A stretch of 64,000 nt of DNA from a virus: positions 21,522 through 85,521 of the IMG/VR virus record IMGVR_UViG_3300037847_003323, one strand, 5' to 3'. Below, piece by piece: positions 18,790 through 28,679 of this stretch. The stretch's first letter is position 1. Each line of letters begins with the position of its first letter. The position numbers and the translations under genes are program-made. The notes under the pieces are model-generated. The model saw nothing but the letters and a program-made list of their open reading frames with translations, searched no databases and was not told where the DNA came from.

Positions 18790-20592
18790 ATGAAAAAGTG
18801 TCCTGCTGGACAGTATTACTGTTTTACTGACAAAAAATGTAAGAAGATTCCCATGGGATACCATGTGGGTGGAAGAGGTATGCTTGAGCCTGACGAGGAA
18901 ACTTCTAAGAAAAAGAACGGTAATGGCAATGGAAATGGTAATGCTAATGGAAATGGCAATGGTGGCGGAAATGGCGGCAATGGTAACGGCGGCAATGGAG
19001 GTGGCATGGGAGAAGAAGTAGTTCATGAGGGCGGAAGTCTTCATAATTGGTTCAAAGGTTCCAAATCTAAAGACGGTAAACCAGGTTGGGTTCAATCTGA
19101 TGGTTCTCCCTGTGCTAATGAACCTGGAGAAACTAAAACTCCAAAATGCTACAGTAGCAAGAGACTTGCTGCTTTAAAGAGAAAGGGTAAAAAGGGCGAA
19201 AATATTATCAAGTCTGCAGATAGACGCAAGAGAGAGAAAGATCCTGGACAACAGTCAAAATCAGGAGCAGCAAAACCTACAAATGTAAAGACATTTGCTA
19301 AGGGTAGAAAGGACAAGAACTATGTCAAACCAGAACCAGGACTGAAAGAAACCATGGAAATTCAAGAGGCACAAAAGGATAAAAAAGGAGCAGGTAGTGG
19401 TACAAAGGATGCTTGCTATCATAAGGTGAAGTCCCGTTACAGCGTATGGCCTTCTGCATATGCATCTGGAGCACTTGTAAAATGTCGTAAGGTAGGTGCT
19501 GCTAACTGGGGTAACTCCAAAAAAGAAGAAGTGGATTATGGTATTGAGGCAATCAAAGAAAAGTTCAGAGCACAGTATGGCAAACCTGACAAGATGAGTC
19601 AGTCCTCTGAACGTAAGTCTCTTGGTAGAGGTTCTTCTATTAAAGATGGTTCTAAGAAGACTGGATATGAGTCTAAGAAAGAGTTTCGTGATCAGTCAAT
19701 GAAACTCAGAAAGCATCGTGAAAGATTTGGCGACTTAGCAAAAGAAGAAACTACCCTGGACGAGAAATGTTGGAAGGGGTATGAAAAGAAAGGTATGAAG
19801 ACAATGTTTGGAAAGAGATATCCAAACTGCGTCAAGAAAACCAAGAAAGAAGAAGTAGAATTGACTACTGAAGGAAAGTATTCTAGTTCAGTCAGAGCTA
19901 CCTATGGTGGAAAGACAGAAACTTTCCCCAAAGAAACTTATAAGAAAAAGTCAAAGAAGACTGCTTCTGAAGCAACAAGTTTTGATATCAATCCTTCTGA
20001 GCACAAGAAAGCACAGAAGCAACAAAAGATTAGAAACATGACGAAATCGCCAAATGAAAATGAGGCGAATGTTGCAAAGAAAATGGCAAAAGGTCCTGAA
20101 TTGGCGAATGAGGCGGTAAGAGTTCCAACAAAGACTGGTAATATTATTGCTTCAACAGTTTCCTTTAGAGGAAAGTACTACATGTTGAAGATGTTCTTTC
20201 CACAAGTAATTAAACCTACAAGAACAGAAGTTCAGGCACAGGTTGAGAAAGTTTATCCTGGCGCAAGATTGGCATCTTATATGGTTAGTGATTACAAACC
20301 AGGAGAACCTGTTTTTCACACTGAAGATTGGCAAAAAGTAAACCGTAAAGATAAGACTGACGGTTTGAGTCAGAAGGCAGTTGATGCTTATCGTAGAGAG
20401 AATCCAGGTTCTAAATTGAAGACTGCTGTTACTAAGAAACCTTCTGAACTTAAGAAGGGTTCAAAAGATGCAAACCGTCGTAAGTCTTTTTGTTCCAGAA
20501 TGAAAGGAATGAAAAAGAGACTGACTTCTGCTAAAACTGCAAGAGATCCAGACAGCAGAATCAATAAAGCCCTTAGACGTTGGAATTGCTGA
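18790..20592 (+). CDS. Lys-rich virion-type protein with Gly/Asn linker and DUF5872-like segments
   Basis: A 600-residue, strongly basic protein. A Cys-containing N-terminus (KKCPAGQYYCFTDKKCKKIP) is followed by a Gly/Asn low-complexity linker (about residues 43-73). Then come DACYHKVKSRYSVWPSAYAS (DUF5872-like), an LDEKCWKGYEKKGMKTMFGK segment, and a C-terminal FCSRMKGMKKRLTSAKTARD ending in LRRWNC. Such modules recur in marine phage proteins of unknown function. High charge suggests DNA contact inside the head or delivery with the genome, but this is inference. It lies just before the large terminase gene. Confidence 0.75.
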   Translation: MKKCPAGQYYCFTDKKCKKIPMGYHVGGRGMLEPDEETSKKKNGNGNGNGNANGNGNGGGNGGNGNGGNGGGMGEEVVHEGGSLHNWFKGSKSKDGKPGWVQSDGSPCANEPGETKTPKCYSSKRLAALKRKGKKGENIIKSADRRKREKDPGQQSKSGAAKPTNVKTFAKGRKDKNYVKPEPGLKETMEIQEAQKDKKGAGSGTKDACYHKVKSRYSVWPSAYASGALVKCRKVGAANWGNSKKEEVDYGIEAIKEKFRAQYGKPDKMSQSSERKSLGRGSSIKDGSKKTGYESKKEFRDQSMKLRKHRERFGDLAKEETTLDEKCWKGYEKKGMKTMFGKRYPNCVKKTKKEEVELTTEGKYSSSVRATYGGKTETFPKETYKKKSKKTASEATSFDINPSEHKKAQKQQKIRNMTKSPNENEANVAKKMAKGPELANEAVRVPTKTGNIIASTVSFRGKYYMLKMFFPQVIKPTRTEVQAQVEKVYPGARLASYMVSDYKPGEPVFHTEDWQKVNRKDKTDGLSQKAVDAYRRENPGSKLKTAVTKKPSELKKGSKDANRRKSFCSRMKGMKKRLTSAKTARDPDSRINKALRRWNC

Positions 20593-20599
20593 GTAAGTT

Positions 20600-22258
20600 A
20601 TGAGTGATAATGTATATCTTGGCAATCCCAATCTAAAAAAGGCGAATACTGCCATTGAATTTACTGAGGAACAAGTCATTGAATTCCTCAGATGTAAGGA
20701 AGATCCTGTTTACTTTGCAAATAACTACGTTAAGATTGTTTCGCTGGACGAAGGACTTACGCAGTTTCATCCATATCACTTTCAAGAGAAGTTAATTAAT
20801 AACTTCCACAATAACAGATTTAATATCTGTAAGATGCCAAGACAGACTGGTAAATCCACTACAGTGGTATCTTACCTTTTGCATTATGCTGTATTCAATG
20901 ACAGTGTAAACATTGGCATTCTTGCAAACAAAGCAGCAACCGCAAGAGAACTTCTTGGAAGGTTACAGACTGCATACGAGAACTTACCAAAATGGATGCA
21001 ACAGGGTATCATATCATGGAACAAAGGATCATTGGAGTTAGAGAATGGCAGTAAGATATTGGCAGCTTCTACGTCTGCAAGTGCTGTCCGAGGCATGTCG
21101 TTTAACGTTCTCTTCCTCGACGAGTTCGCCTTCGTTCCAAACCATGTTGCAGACTCGTTCTTTGCCTCTGTTTATCCTACTATTACTTCTGGTAAAAACA
21201 CCAAAGTAATTATTGTATCCACTCCACACGGTATGAATCACTTCTACCGTATGTGGCATGATGCAGAAAAAGAGAAGAATGAATATATTCCAACTGATGT
21301 TCACTGGAGTGAAGTTCCAGGACGTGATGAGAAGTGGAAAGCAACCACAATTAAAAACACATCTGAAGCACAGTTCAAGGTTGAGTTTGAGTGTGAGTTC
21401 CTTGGTTCTGTTGATACACTAATCGCTCCCAGTAAATTACGTTCTCTTATCTACGAAAACCCAATCAAGAGAAATGCTGGATTGGATATCTATGAGCAAC
21501 CTCAAGACAAACATGATTATGTAATGACGGTTGATGTGGCGAGAGGTGTTGGCGAAGACTACTCAGCATTTGTAATCGTAGATATTACAGAATTTCCGCA
21601 TAAGGTTGTTGGAAAGTATAGAAATAATGATATTAAACCTATGCTATTCCCAAACATTATCTACGAATTAGCAAAGAGTTACAATAGCGCATATATTTTA
21701 TGCGAAGTAAATGATATTGGAGATCAGGTTGCAAGTATTCTTCAATATGATTTGGAGTATCAAAATTTATTGATGTGTTCTATGAGAGGTAGAGCAGGAC
21801 AAATTGTTGGACAAGGATTCTCTGGTAAGAAGACACAGTTAGGTGTCAAGATGTCTAAAACCGTTAAGAAGGTTGGTTCTCTGAACTTAAAGACTCTAAT
21901 TGAAGAAAACAAACTTCTCTTCACAGACTATGAGATTATCTCAGAGTTGACAACCTTTATCTCAAAACACAACTCATTTGAGGCAGAGGAAGGGTGCAAT
22001 GATGACTTGGCAATGTGTCTCGTCATCTATGCTTGGTTAGTTCAAATGGACTATTTCAAGGAACTTACCGATCAGGATGTTCGTAAGAGATTGTATGAAG
22101 AGCAAAAGAATCAGATTGAACAGGACATGGCACCTTTTGGATTCTTAGATGATGGATTAGGAGATAGTAGTTTTGTTGAAGATGGAGATAGATGGTATAA
22201 CGCATCTGAATATGGAAATACTGCAGGCGGTATGGATTATATGTGGAACTATAGGTAA
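20600..22258 (+). CDS. 17: Terminase large subunit gp17
   Basis: A 552-residue DNA packaging motor (T4 gp17: 610). Walker A is MPRQTGKSTT at about residues 79-88, and Walker B LFLDEFAF at about 171-178. The coupling motif STPHG follows. The nuclease domain has its first Asp in MTVDVARG (about residue 312), with EVNDIGDQ and the C-terminal NDDLAM providing further acidic residues. It translocates DNA into the prohead through the gp20 portal and cuts the concatemer. Its stop overlaps the start of the small zinc-binding protein. Confidence 0.96.
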   Translation: MSDNVYLGNPNLKKANTAIEFTEEQVIEFLRCKEDPVYFANNYVKIVSLDEGLTQFHPYHFQEKLINNFHNNRFNICKMPRQTGKSTTVVSYLLHYAVFNDSVNIGILANKAATARELLGRLQTAYENLPKWMQQGIISWNKGSLELENGSKILAASTSASAVRGMSFNVLFLDEFAFVPNHVADSFFASVYPTITSGKNTKVIIVSTPHGMNHFYRMWHDAEKEKNEYIPTDVHWSEVPGRDEKWKATTIKNTSEAQFKVEFECEFLGSVDTLIAPSKLRSLIYENPIKRNAGLDIYEQPQDKHDYVMTVDVARGVGEDYSAFVIVDITEFPHKVVGKYRNNDIKPMLFPNIIYELAKSYNSAYILCEVNDIGDQVASILQYDLEYQNLLMCSMRGRAGQIVGQGFSGKKTQLGVKMSKTVKKVGSLNLKTLIEENKLLFTDYEIISELTTFISKHNSFEAEEGCNDDLAMCLVIYAWLVQMDYFKELTDQDVRKRLYEEQKNQIEQDMAPFGFLDDGLGDSSFVEDGDRWYNASEYGNTAGGMDYMWNYR

Positions 22259-22479
22259 TGGAGTTTGATAAGCAGATAAAGTTAGGACATCTGTTGTTGA
22301 CAGACAGGAAGTGTCGTATCTGCGGAGAAGAGAAAAATTTAATGGAGGGATTTTACAGAACTAGAAAAGATAGAGGTCCAGTAGCATCATCATATTCGTA
22401 TGAGTGTAAGGAATGCACGATAAAAAGAATAAGAGAAACTAAAAGATGTAATAACCTATGGGAATATCCAGACTGGTAG
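22258..22479 (+). CDS. Small two-CxxC zinc-ribbon-like protein
   Basis: A 73-residue basic protein with CRIC and CKEC pairs about 32 residues apart, a likely single zinc site. The segment around the second pair (YECKECTIKRIRETKR) resembles the zinc-knuckle part of phage HNH-related proteins, but no HNH catalytic histidines are visible. It lies between genes 17 and 18 with a TAATG overlap, so it may be a packaging accessory or a nuclease remnant. The function is unknown. Confidence 0.7.
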   Translation: MEFDKQIKLGHLLLTDRKCRICGEEKNLMEGFYRTRKDRGPVASSYSYECKECTIKRIRETKRCNNLWEYPDW

Positions 22480-22515
22480 TTCACGTCATGTTTCCCCTCT
22501 GAAAGTGCTCTAAAT

Positions 22516-22523
22516 TCTAAATA
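22516..22523 (+). promoter_or_regulatory. Late-promoter-like TCTAAATA upstream of gene 18
   Basis: Seven-base CTAAATA core, 36 bases before the gp18 start in a 79-base gap. It is the best late-promoter candidate for the sheath gene. Confidence 0.45.
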
Positions 22524-22558
22524 TCTACAGATAAACTTGAGACTCGGAGACAACTAGC

Positions 22559-24763
22559 ATGGCAACTCCTCAATTATCTCCCGGTGTAATTACGAGGGAA
22601 GTTGATCTTACCTTAGGGAGAGCTGATAACGTTCTGTCGAACGTTGGTGCGATTGCAGGACCTTTTGAACTGGGACCTGTAGACGAAGCAGTAGACATTA
22701 CAACTGAGCAGCAGCTCATCAGTGTTTTTGGTAAACCAATCTCTACTGATAGACAGTACGAATATTGGATGAGCGCAGCCTCTTACCTTTCTTATGGAGG
22801 CGTTCTTAAGGTTGTAAGAACGAACGGTGCAAACCTTAACAACGCAAACGCTGGTGTTGGTGCAGCAAGCACAACCTCAGCAAAAATTAAGAATTTCGAC
22901 GACTACGAAGCGAATTATTCTGACAACGCTCAGAACTTCACGTATGCAGCAAAAACTCCAGGTACTTGGGGTAATGGACTGAAGGTTTGCTTCATCGACG
23001 ACTTAGCAGATCAGGTAATCGGTGTTACCACAACTGACTTAGGCAACGCTGGTTGCACAATCGGTTTCGGTGTTACCACCACATTATCTGGAACTCTCGC
23101 TGGCATTGGTACAACTTCCAGCGTTGATGGACATCTTAAGGCAATCATCACTGGCGTTAGCACTGATGCAACAAACGGTGCATCTACAATTGACGTTAAA
23201 ATTGTTTCTAGAGTCTCTGGTGCAGGAACAGAAACCGCAATTACCTACAAAGAAAACGATCCTCTCTCTTCCATTGAGACTGGAGATACCCTTCACTTTG
23301 TTAACAACTCTGGTGTTAATACTGGTGGCGGACACGCTGCTGCTCTCGCAGGAACTGCTGGAACTGTAACCGACTGGTACAACGGACAAACACTTTCGCT
23401 GACTAACTCAACTATTTTCTGGAAGCAACTTGCAAGCAAGCCTGTAACCAACCAATATAGTCTTGACAGAAACAGTAAAGGTGATGCGATGCACGTCGCT
23501 ATCGTTGATGACAACGGTACTGTCACTGGTGTCAAGGGCACAATTCTTGAGAGCAATACGTTCCTCTCTAAAGCAGCAGATGGCGTATCCTCCGTTGAGT
23601 CTCCAGAAAGAAGTTTCTACAAGGACTTCCTCGCACAAAGATCTCAATACGTCTACGCAGGAAGAAATCCATCCGCAGGATTGGATGCATATCATGCTAC
23701 CGAACCAAGAGCAACTGGATTCTCTACCGACTTTACTCCAGTAACCACTGCAAACGGACTCTGGGCACAAGATACTCAGGATGTAACCTTCGCCGCATTG
23801 GGCAACGTTACTTACAATCTCGCAGGCGGTAAGGTTTACACCGATCAGGGTGGATATGCCGCAACTCTGGGAGACTTGTCAGCGTCTTACGATTTGTTCG
23901 CTAACAAGGATGAGCAAACTGTTGACTTCCTGATTAACGGACCTGGACTTTCCGTTGAAGAAGAGTCTCAGGCAAAAGCAAACAAACTCATCTCTATCGC
24001 AAACGATAGAAAGGATTGTATTGCAGTCATCTCTCCTGATAGAGGAAATGTCGTTAACGTAACCAGCGCAGCAGATCAGACGAATAACGTCATCAAGTTC
24101 TTCGCGCCTATCAACTCCTCATCCTATGCGGTGTTTGATTCTGGTTACAAGTACACCTATGACAGATTCAACAACCAGTTTAGATTCCTTCCAACCAACG
24201 CTGACGTTGCTGGATTGATGGTTAGAACTGAAGTTGAACAGTTCCCTTGGTATTCTCCCGCAGGTGCTAACAGAGGAACTCTGAATAATGCAATCAAACT
24301 TGCATACAACCCCAATAAGGCACAGAGAGACTCGCTGTATGAGTCTAGAATCAACGCTATCATCAATCAACCTGGTTCTGGCGTCATTCTCTTCGGTGAT
24401 AGAACTGGATTGTCCTTCGCATCCGCGTTCGACAGAATCAACGTTCGCCGTCTCTTCCTTACCGTTGAGAAGGCACTCGAAGGAATTGCTAACAACCAAC
24501 TCTTCGAGTTCAACGATGAAATCACTCGTAACAACTTCCTGAATGTTGTTGAACCTTACCTCCGCGATGTGCAGGCGAAGAGAGGACTCTTTGATTTCAG
24601 AGTAATCTGTGATGAAACCAACAACACTCCAAGTGTAATTGATAACAATGAATTCCGCGCAGACATCTTCTTGAAACCAACTCGTTCCATCAACTTCGTC
24701 ACCCTGACGTTCGTTGCTACTAGAACTGGCGTTGATTTCCAGGAAGTGACTGGCAGAGTTTGA
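22559..24763 (+). CDS. 18: Tail sheath protein gp18
   Basis: A 734-residue protein (T4 gp18: 659). The N-terminus (QLSPGVITREVDLT) is the standard sheath opening. ISVFGKPISTDRQYEYWMSA and the C-terminal domain (RRLFLTVEKALEGIANNQLF, then DVQAKRGLFDFRVICDETNN) are highly conserved. It polymerises around the gp19 tube and contracts on infection. Codon choice appears to favour C-ending codons more than neighbouring genes, as expected for a very abundant protein. GGAG lies upstream of the ATG. Confidence 0.95.
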   Translation: MATPQLSPGVITREVDLTLGRADNVLSNVGAIAGPFELGPVDEAVDITTEQQLISVFGKPISTDRQYEYWMSAASYLSYGGVLKVVRTNGANLNNANAGVGAASTTSAKIKNFDDYEANYSDNAQNFTYAAKTPGTWGNGLKVCFIDDLADQVIGVTTTDLGNAGCTIGFGVTTTLSGTLAGIGTTSSVDGHLKAIITGVSTDATNGASTIDVKIVSRVSGAGTETAITYKENDPLSSIETGDTLHFVNNSGVNTGGGHAAALAGTAGTVTDWYNGQTLSLTNSTIFWKQLASKPVTNQYSLDRNSKGDAMHVAIVDDNGTVTGVKGTILESNTFLSKAADGVSSVESPERSFYKDFLAQRSQYVYAGRNPSAGLDAYHATEPRATGFSTDFTPVTTANGLWAQDTQDVTFAALGNVTYNLAGGKVYTDQGGYAATLGDLSASYDLFANKDEQTVDFLINGPGLSVEEESQAKANKLISIANDRKDCIAVISPDRGNVVNVTSAADQTNNVIKFFAPINSSSYAVFDSGYKYTYDRFNNQFRFLPTNADVAGLMVRTEVEQFPWYSPAGANRGTLNNAIKLAYNPNKAQRDSLYESRINAIINQPGSGVILFGDRTGLSFASAFDRINVRRLFLTVEKALEGIANNQLFEFNDEITRNNFLNVVEPYLRDVQAKRGLFDFRVICDETNNTPSVIDNNEFRADIFLKPTRSINFVTLTFVATRTGVDFQEVTGRV

Positions 24764-24800
24764 TTGATAACATAATTACCAAAACGGAGGAATTCTAACA

Positions 24801-25442
24801 ATGTCAAACCTTAAAACTATCTCTCAATTTAAATCCAGATTACAGGGCGGCGGTGCCCGCTCTAATCTGTTTGAAGTCAACATCAATGACTTCAAGTTTG
24901 CACCTGCCTGGGACAATGAAACATTCCAGTTCTTGTGCAAAGCAGCTCAGTTGCCTGGTTCTAATGTCACTCCAATTGAAATTCCTTTTAGAGGTAGAAC
25001 TCTGAAGGTTGCTGGTGACAGAACCTTTGATGAGTGGACTGTTACAGTCATCAACGACGAAGATTTCAAACTCAGAAATTCTTTCGAGCAGTGGATGAAC
25101 GGTATCAGCAAACTGTCTGATGCATCTGGTGCAACTAAACCTGATGCTTACATGGGCAACGGTGTTGTTCATCAACTTGGTAGAGGATACAACCAAGGAC
25201 GTTTTTCTTCTGAAAACAGTGGTGTTGGAAATGGTGCTGGTGGTACAGCAGGTATTCAACCACTCAAAACGTACTTTTTTGAAGGTATCTTCCCAACAAC
25301 AGTCTCCCCTATCGAACTTTCTTATGAAAATGAGAATGCGATTGAGGAATTCCAGGTGACTTTCCAGGTTCAGTACTTTGTATCTGGTTCTAACTCTGCA
25401 GCAGGTTCTGCTTCGGATCAGGCAAATACAGTCATTATCTGA
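24801..25442 (+). CDS. 19: Tail tube protein gp19
   Basis: A 213-residue protein (T4 gp19: 163). Recognised by FKSRLQGGGARSNLFEVNIN, FLCKAAQLPGSNVTPIEIPF and the RTFDEWTVTVINDEDFKLRN segment. It forms the inner tube through which DNA passes. A strong ribosome site (GGAGGA) precedes the ATG, in keeping with high expression. It follows gene 18 directly, as in T4. Confidence 0.93.
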   Translation: MSNLKTISQFKSRLQGGGARSNLFEVNINDFKFAPAWDNETFQFLCKAAQLPGSNVTPIEIPFRGRTLKVAGDRTFDEWTVTVINDEDFKLRNSFEQWMNGISKLSDASGATKPDAYMGNGVVHQLGRGYNQGRFSSENSGVGNGAGGTAGIQPLKTYFFEGIFPTTVSPIELSYENENAIEEFQVTFQVQYFVSGSNSAAGSASDQANTVII

Positions 25443-25445
25443 TAA

Positions 25446-25453
25446 TATAAATA
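25446..25453 (+). promoter_or_regulatory. Late promoter TATAAATA upstream of gene 20
   Basis: Exact consensus, 25 bases before the portal start and just after the gp19 stop. Confidence 0.75.
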
Positions 25454-25478
25454 TATCAGGTAAAAAGTTCCGAGTCTA

Positions 25479-27149
25479 ATGTCTGCTAGATTATTTGGTT
25501 TTTCAATTGAAGACAACGAACCACTCAGTAAGGATACGGTCTCTCCCGTCCCGCCTAATAATGCGGACGGGAATGACTTTTACCTAACGAGTGGTTTTTT
25601 TGGTTCTTATGTAGATATTGAGGGAGTATATAGAACTGAAACAGAGTTAATCAAGAGGTACAGGGAGATGTCCCTGCACCCTGAAGTTGATAGTGCAATT
25701 GAAGATATTGTAAACGAAGCAATTGTTTCGGACTCTTCAGATACACCAGTTCAGATTGAACTGTCAAATCTTAAGGCGAGTGATGGTATTAAGAAAAAAA
25801 TTAGAGAAGAGTTTAAGTTTGTTTTAGACTTACTCGACTTTAATAATAAGGCACACGAAATTTATAGGAATTGGTATATTGACGGTAGACTTTATTATCA
25901 TAAAGTCATCGATATGAAGAAACCCCAAGAGGGGATTCAGGAACTTCGTTACATTGACGCAATGAAGATGCGTTATGTAAGAAAACTCAAAACAAAACCC
26001 GAAGACAAAATTCGTCTTGCAAATGCTGCCATTGGTGCAAAGAATCCAATGGATTATGATTTTCCTGAGGTTGAAGAATACTTTGAATACACTCCTAAGG
26101 ATGTATATCCTAGTGCAACTAACACTAGTAGCGGTGGTTCTAAAATTAAGATGACGAAAGATGCAGTTACATACTGCTCATCTGGACTTGTCGATAGAAT
26201 CAAAGGTTCTACTCTTTCATATCTTCACAAATCAATCAAAGCACTCAATCAACTTAGAATGATTGAGGACTCTCTGGTTATCTATCGTCTGTCTAGAGCA
26301 CCAGAACGTAGAATTTTCTACATCGATGTTGGTAATCTGCCTAAGCAAAAGGCAGAACAATACCTTCGTGATGTCATGATGCGTTATAGAAACAAACTTG
26401 TCTATGATGCAAACACTGGTGAGATTCGTGATGACAAGAAATTCATGTCTATGATGGAGGATTTCTGGCTTCCTAGACGTGAAGGTGGTAGAGGAACTGA
26501 GATTACTACTCTTCCTGGTGGACAAAATCTTGGCGAAATCACCGATATTAACTACTTCCAGAGAAAGTTATATAAGGCATTGAACGTACCCGTATCTAGA
26601 ATTGAAGGAGAGGGTGGTTTCAATCTTGGACGTTCTTCCGAAATTCTGAGAGATGAAGTCAAATTCAGCAAGTTTGTTGGACGTTTGAGAAAGAGATTCT
26701 CTAACATGTTCAATGATATTTTGAGAACTCAACTGTTACTCAAGAATGTCATCACTCCCGAAGATTGGGACTTGATGAGTGAGCATATTCAATATGACTT
26801 CCTGTATGACAACCACTTCAGTGAACTGAAAGAATCGGAACTCATGCAAGAAAGACTTGGACTTCTTCAGAGTGCAGAACCATATATTGGCAAATACTAT
26901 TCTCAAGATTATATTCGCCGTAAGGTTCTCCGTCAAACCGATGAAGAAATTATTGAGCAGGATGATTTGATTGCACAAGAAATCAAGGATGGAGTAATTC
27001 CAGATCCTGCAGAAATGATGGTAGATCCTGCGACTGGACAACCAGTAGCAGGTGGTGGTGATTTAGGAGCACCAGTAATGGAACCTGAGATTGATGACTC
27101 TTCTGTAGAAGCACCAGAAATCAAGATGCCCAAAGGGGGCGAAATCTAG
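25479..27149 (+). CDS. 20: Portal protein gp20
   Basis: A 556-residue protein (T4 gp20: 524). Diagnostic stretches are YREMSLHPEVDSAIEDIVNE, YYHKVIDMKKPQEGIQELRY, IYRLSRAPERRIFYIDVGNL and RREGGRGTEITTLPGGQNLG. These are the regions used for the widely sequenced cyanophage g20 marker. It forms the dodecameric ring that initiates capsid assembly and serves as the DNA channel. The C-terminal 45 residues are a Pro/Gly/acidic tail. Confidence 0.96.
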   Translation: MSARLFGFSIEDNEPLSKDTVSPVPPNNADGNDFYLTSGFFGSYVDIEGVYRTETELIKRYREMSLHPEVDSAIEDIVNEAIVSDSSDTPVQIELSNLKASDGIKKKIREEFKFVLDLLDFNNKAHEIYRNWYIDGRLYYHKVIDMKKPQEGIQELRYIDAMKMRYVRKLKTKPEDKIRLANAAIGAKNPMDYDFPEVEEYFEYTPKDVYPSATNTSSGGSKIKMTKDAVTYCSSGLVDRIKGSTLSYLHKSIKALNQLRMIEDSLVIYRLSRAPERRIFYIDVGNLPKQKAEQYLRDVMMRYRNKLVYDANTGEIRDDKKFMSMMEDFWLPRREGGRGTEITTLPGGQNLGEITDINYFQRKLYKALNVPVSRIEGEGGFNLGRSSEILRDEVKFSKFVGRLRKRFSNMFNDILRTQLLLKNVITPEDWDLMSEHIQYDFLYDNHFSELKESELMQERLGLLQSAEPYIGKYYSQDYIRRKVLRQTDEEIIEQDDLIAQEIKDGVIPDPAEMMVDPATGQPVAGGGDLGAPVMEPEIDDSSVEAPEIKMPKGGEI

Positions 27150-27150
27150 T

Positions 27151-27158
27151 TATAAATA
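27151..27158 (+). promoter_or_regulatory. Late promoter TATAAATA after gene 20
   Basis: Exact consensus one base after the portal stop, 23 bases upstream of the small prohead core gene. Confidence 0.75.
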
Positions 27159-27181
27159 CACACAACCAAAGGTATTAAAAA

Positions 27182-27406
27182 ATGGATGAACTTATGGATA
27201 TGATTGTGTCGGACGAAAGTCCATCACAAATCAGCGATAAAATCAAGGATATTCTTTTCGCTAAGTCTGCCGAAAGAATCGACGCTTTCCGTCCAGTTGC
27301 TGCAAACTCTTTATTCGGAGATGACTCTGGTTTGGAGATTGAAGATGGCGACACCGAAATTGATGGTGAAGCAGATGTAGATGACGTGGAAGATACAGAA
27401 GAATAA
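27182..27406 (+). CDS. Prohead core protein, gp67-like
   Basis: A 74-residue protein with an N-terminal helix (DELMDMIVSDESPSQISDKI) and a very acidic C-terminal tail (EIEDGDTEIDGEADVDDVED). T4 gp67 (80 residues) has the same design and sits in the same place between genes 20 and 21. It would be an internal scaffold piece cleaved by gp21. The similarity is in layout rather than clear sequence identity. Confidence 0.7.
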   Translation: MDELMDMIVSDESPSQISDKIKDILFAKSAERIDAFRPVAANSLFGDDSGLEIEDGDTEIDGEADVDDVEDTEE

Positions 27407-27422
27407 ATAACTATTATAAATG
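27402..27422 (+). promoter_or_regulatory. Two overlapping late-promoter-like elements
   Basis: AATAAATA (27402-27409, including the TAA stop of the core gene) and TATAAATG (27415-27422) lie 13 bases apart, before the gene at 27437. Confidence 0.5.
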
Positions 27423-27436
27423 AACTTTAAAGGATA

Positions 27437-28000
27437 ATGGCGCATAAACCGATTGGTGCAGGAACAAGTATTGCGACTACAGGCACGTCTGCAAAGACGG
27501 GTGCAATTAATGTTACATCGAGTGTATTGAGAATTACTGCTCTCAATACTGATGCATATGTTGCTGTTGGTGGAGATCCTACAGCATCCTTAAGTGATTA
27601 TGTTATTCCTGCTGGAACTTCTGCTGGTATCGGTGTCACTAAGGCATCCCAAAGAGTTGTTGGAATTACAACTGGTACAACAACTATTGTTACCTGTCCA
27701 GAAGGAACCCAAATGCCATTTGGTGTTGGTGAATTTGTAACCCTTCAAGCAAGCGGAATCAGTGATGCCCAATATACCACTGATTTGGCACACGTTGCTG
27801 TTGCTTCCGTTGACACTACTTCTGGTGTAGATGGATTCCATCAAACTAGAGTAACACTAACTGCAAATACTTCAGGAATTATTACTGACTTCAGTGCAAC
27901 TGATGCACGATTGATTTCCTCCGTCAAAGTCGCTGCCATTTCCTATGGTACTGGCGGTTCTATTCATGTTCAACCCGTTCAAACCACAGGAATTGCCTAA
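27437..28000 (+). CDS. Virion structural protein, possible head decoration
   Basis: A 187-residue protein that is almost entirely beta and Gly/Thr/Ser/Val-rich (TSIATTGTSAKTGAINVTSS, DYVIPAGTSAGIGV). It has a single Cys and no catalytic motif. It occupies the slot between the gp67-like core gene and protease gene 21. Head-module position suggests a capsid-associated or decoration protein; a tail role cannot be excluded. Confidence 0.7.
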   Translation: MAHKPIGAGTSIATTGTSAKTGAINVTSSVLRITALNTDAYVAVGGDPTASLSDYVIPAGTSAGIGVTKASQRVVGITTGTTTIVTCPEGTQMPFGVGEFVTLQASGISDAQYTTDLAHVAVASVDTTSGVDGFHQTRVTLTANTSGIITDFSATDARLISSVKVAAISYGTGGSIHVQPVQTTGIA

Positions 28001-28001
28001 A

Positions 28002-28652
28002 ATGAAACTCATTAGAGAAGAAATCGAAACAGTAGAGTTTCTTGTCGAGCAAAAGAACGGCAAGAAATCCATGTATATTGAAGGCGTATTCCTTCAGGGT
28101 AACATCAAAAACCGTAATGGTAGAATGTACCCTATGGAGACTCTTCGTAAGGAAGTTTCTCGTTACAATGAAAATCATGTCCAAGCAGGCAGAGCACTTG
28201 GTGAACTCGGACATCCTGACGGTCCTACCGTCAACTTAGACAGAGTTTCACATAAAATTGTTTCTCTGAAAGAAAGTGGTTCCAACTTTGTTGGAAAAGC
28301 AAAACTTCTGAATACACCCATGGGTAAGATTGCATCTTCTCTTATTGAAGAAGGTGTAAAACTCGGAGTGTCTTCTAGAGGTATTGGTTCTCTGAAGATG
28401 ACGAAAGAGGGAATCAATGTTGTCGGTGACGACTTCATGTTAGCAACTGCTGCTGATATTGTTGCCGATCCTTCTGCCCCTGATGCTTTTGTTGAAGGCA
28501 TTATGGAAGGTAAGGATTGGGTATGGGATGGAGGCATTCTTCGTGAGAAGTATGTCGAAAAAACATACAAAGAAATTAACACATTAGTTACCCAGAAACA
28601 ACTGGATGAGAAGAAGTTGGACTTGTTCAATTCCTTTCTCAATAACCTTTGA
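28002..28652 (+). CDS. 21: Prohead core protease gp21
   Basis: A 216-residue protein (T4 gp21: 212). I chose ATG 28002 (MKLIREEIETVEF), preceded by AGGA at 27988. A longer frame opens at 27945 but would overlap the preceding gene by 56 bases. The family's conserved segments are present: GRMYPMETL, ELGHPDGPTVNLDRVSHKI with the probable catalytic His, and KLGVSSRGIG with the catalytic Ser. It cleaves scaffold and capsid proteins during maturation. Confidence 0.94.
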   Translation: MKLIREEIETVEFLVEQKNGKKSMYIEGVFLQGNIKNRNGRMYPMETLRKEVSRYNENHVQAGRALGELGHPDGPTVNLDRVSHKIVSLKESGSNFVGKAKLLNTPMGKIASSLIEEGVKLGVSSRGIGSLKMTKEGINVVGDDFMLATAADIVADPSAPDAFVEGIMEGKDWVWDGGILREKYVEKTYKEINTLVTQKQLDEKKLDLFNSFLNNL

Positions 28653-28679
28653 TATTGACAATCATTAAATATTCTAATT

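Noticed and set aside
22258-22479. HNH homing endonuclease between genes 17 and 18
   Set aside because: Only a two-CxxC zinc site is visible; the catalytic HNH residues are not seen and the protein is only 73 residues.
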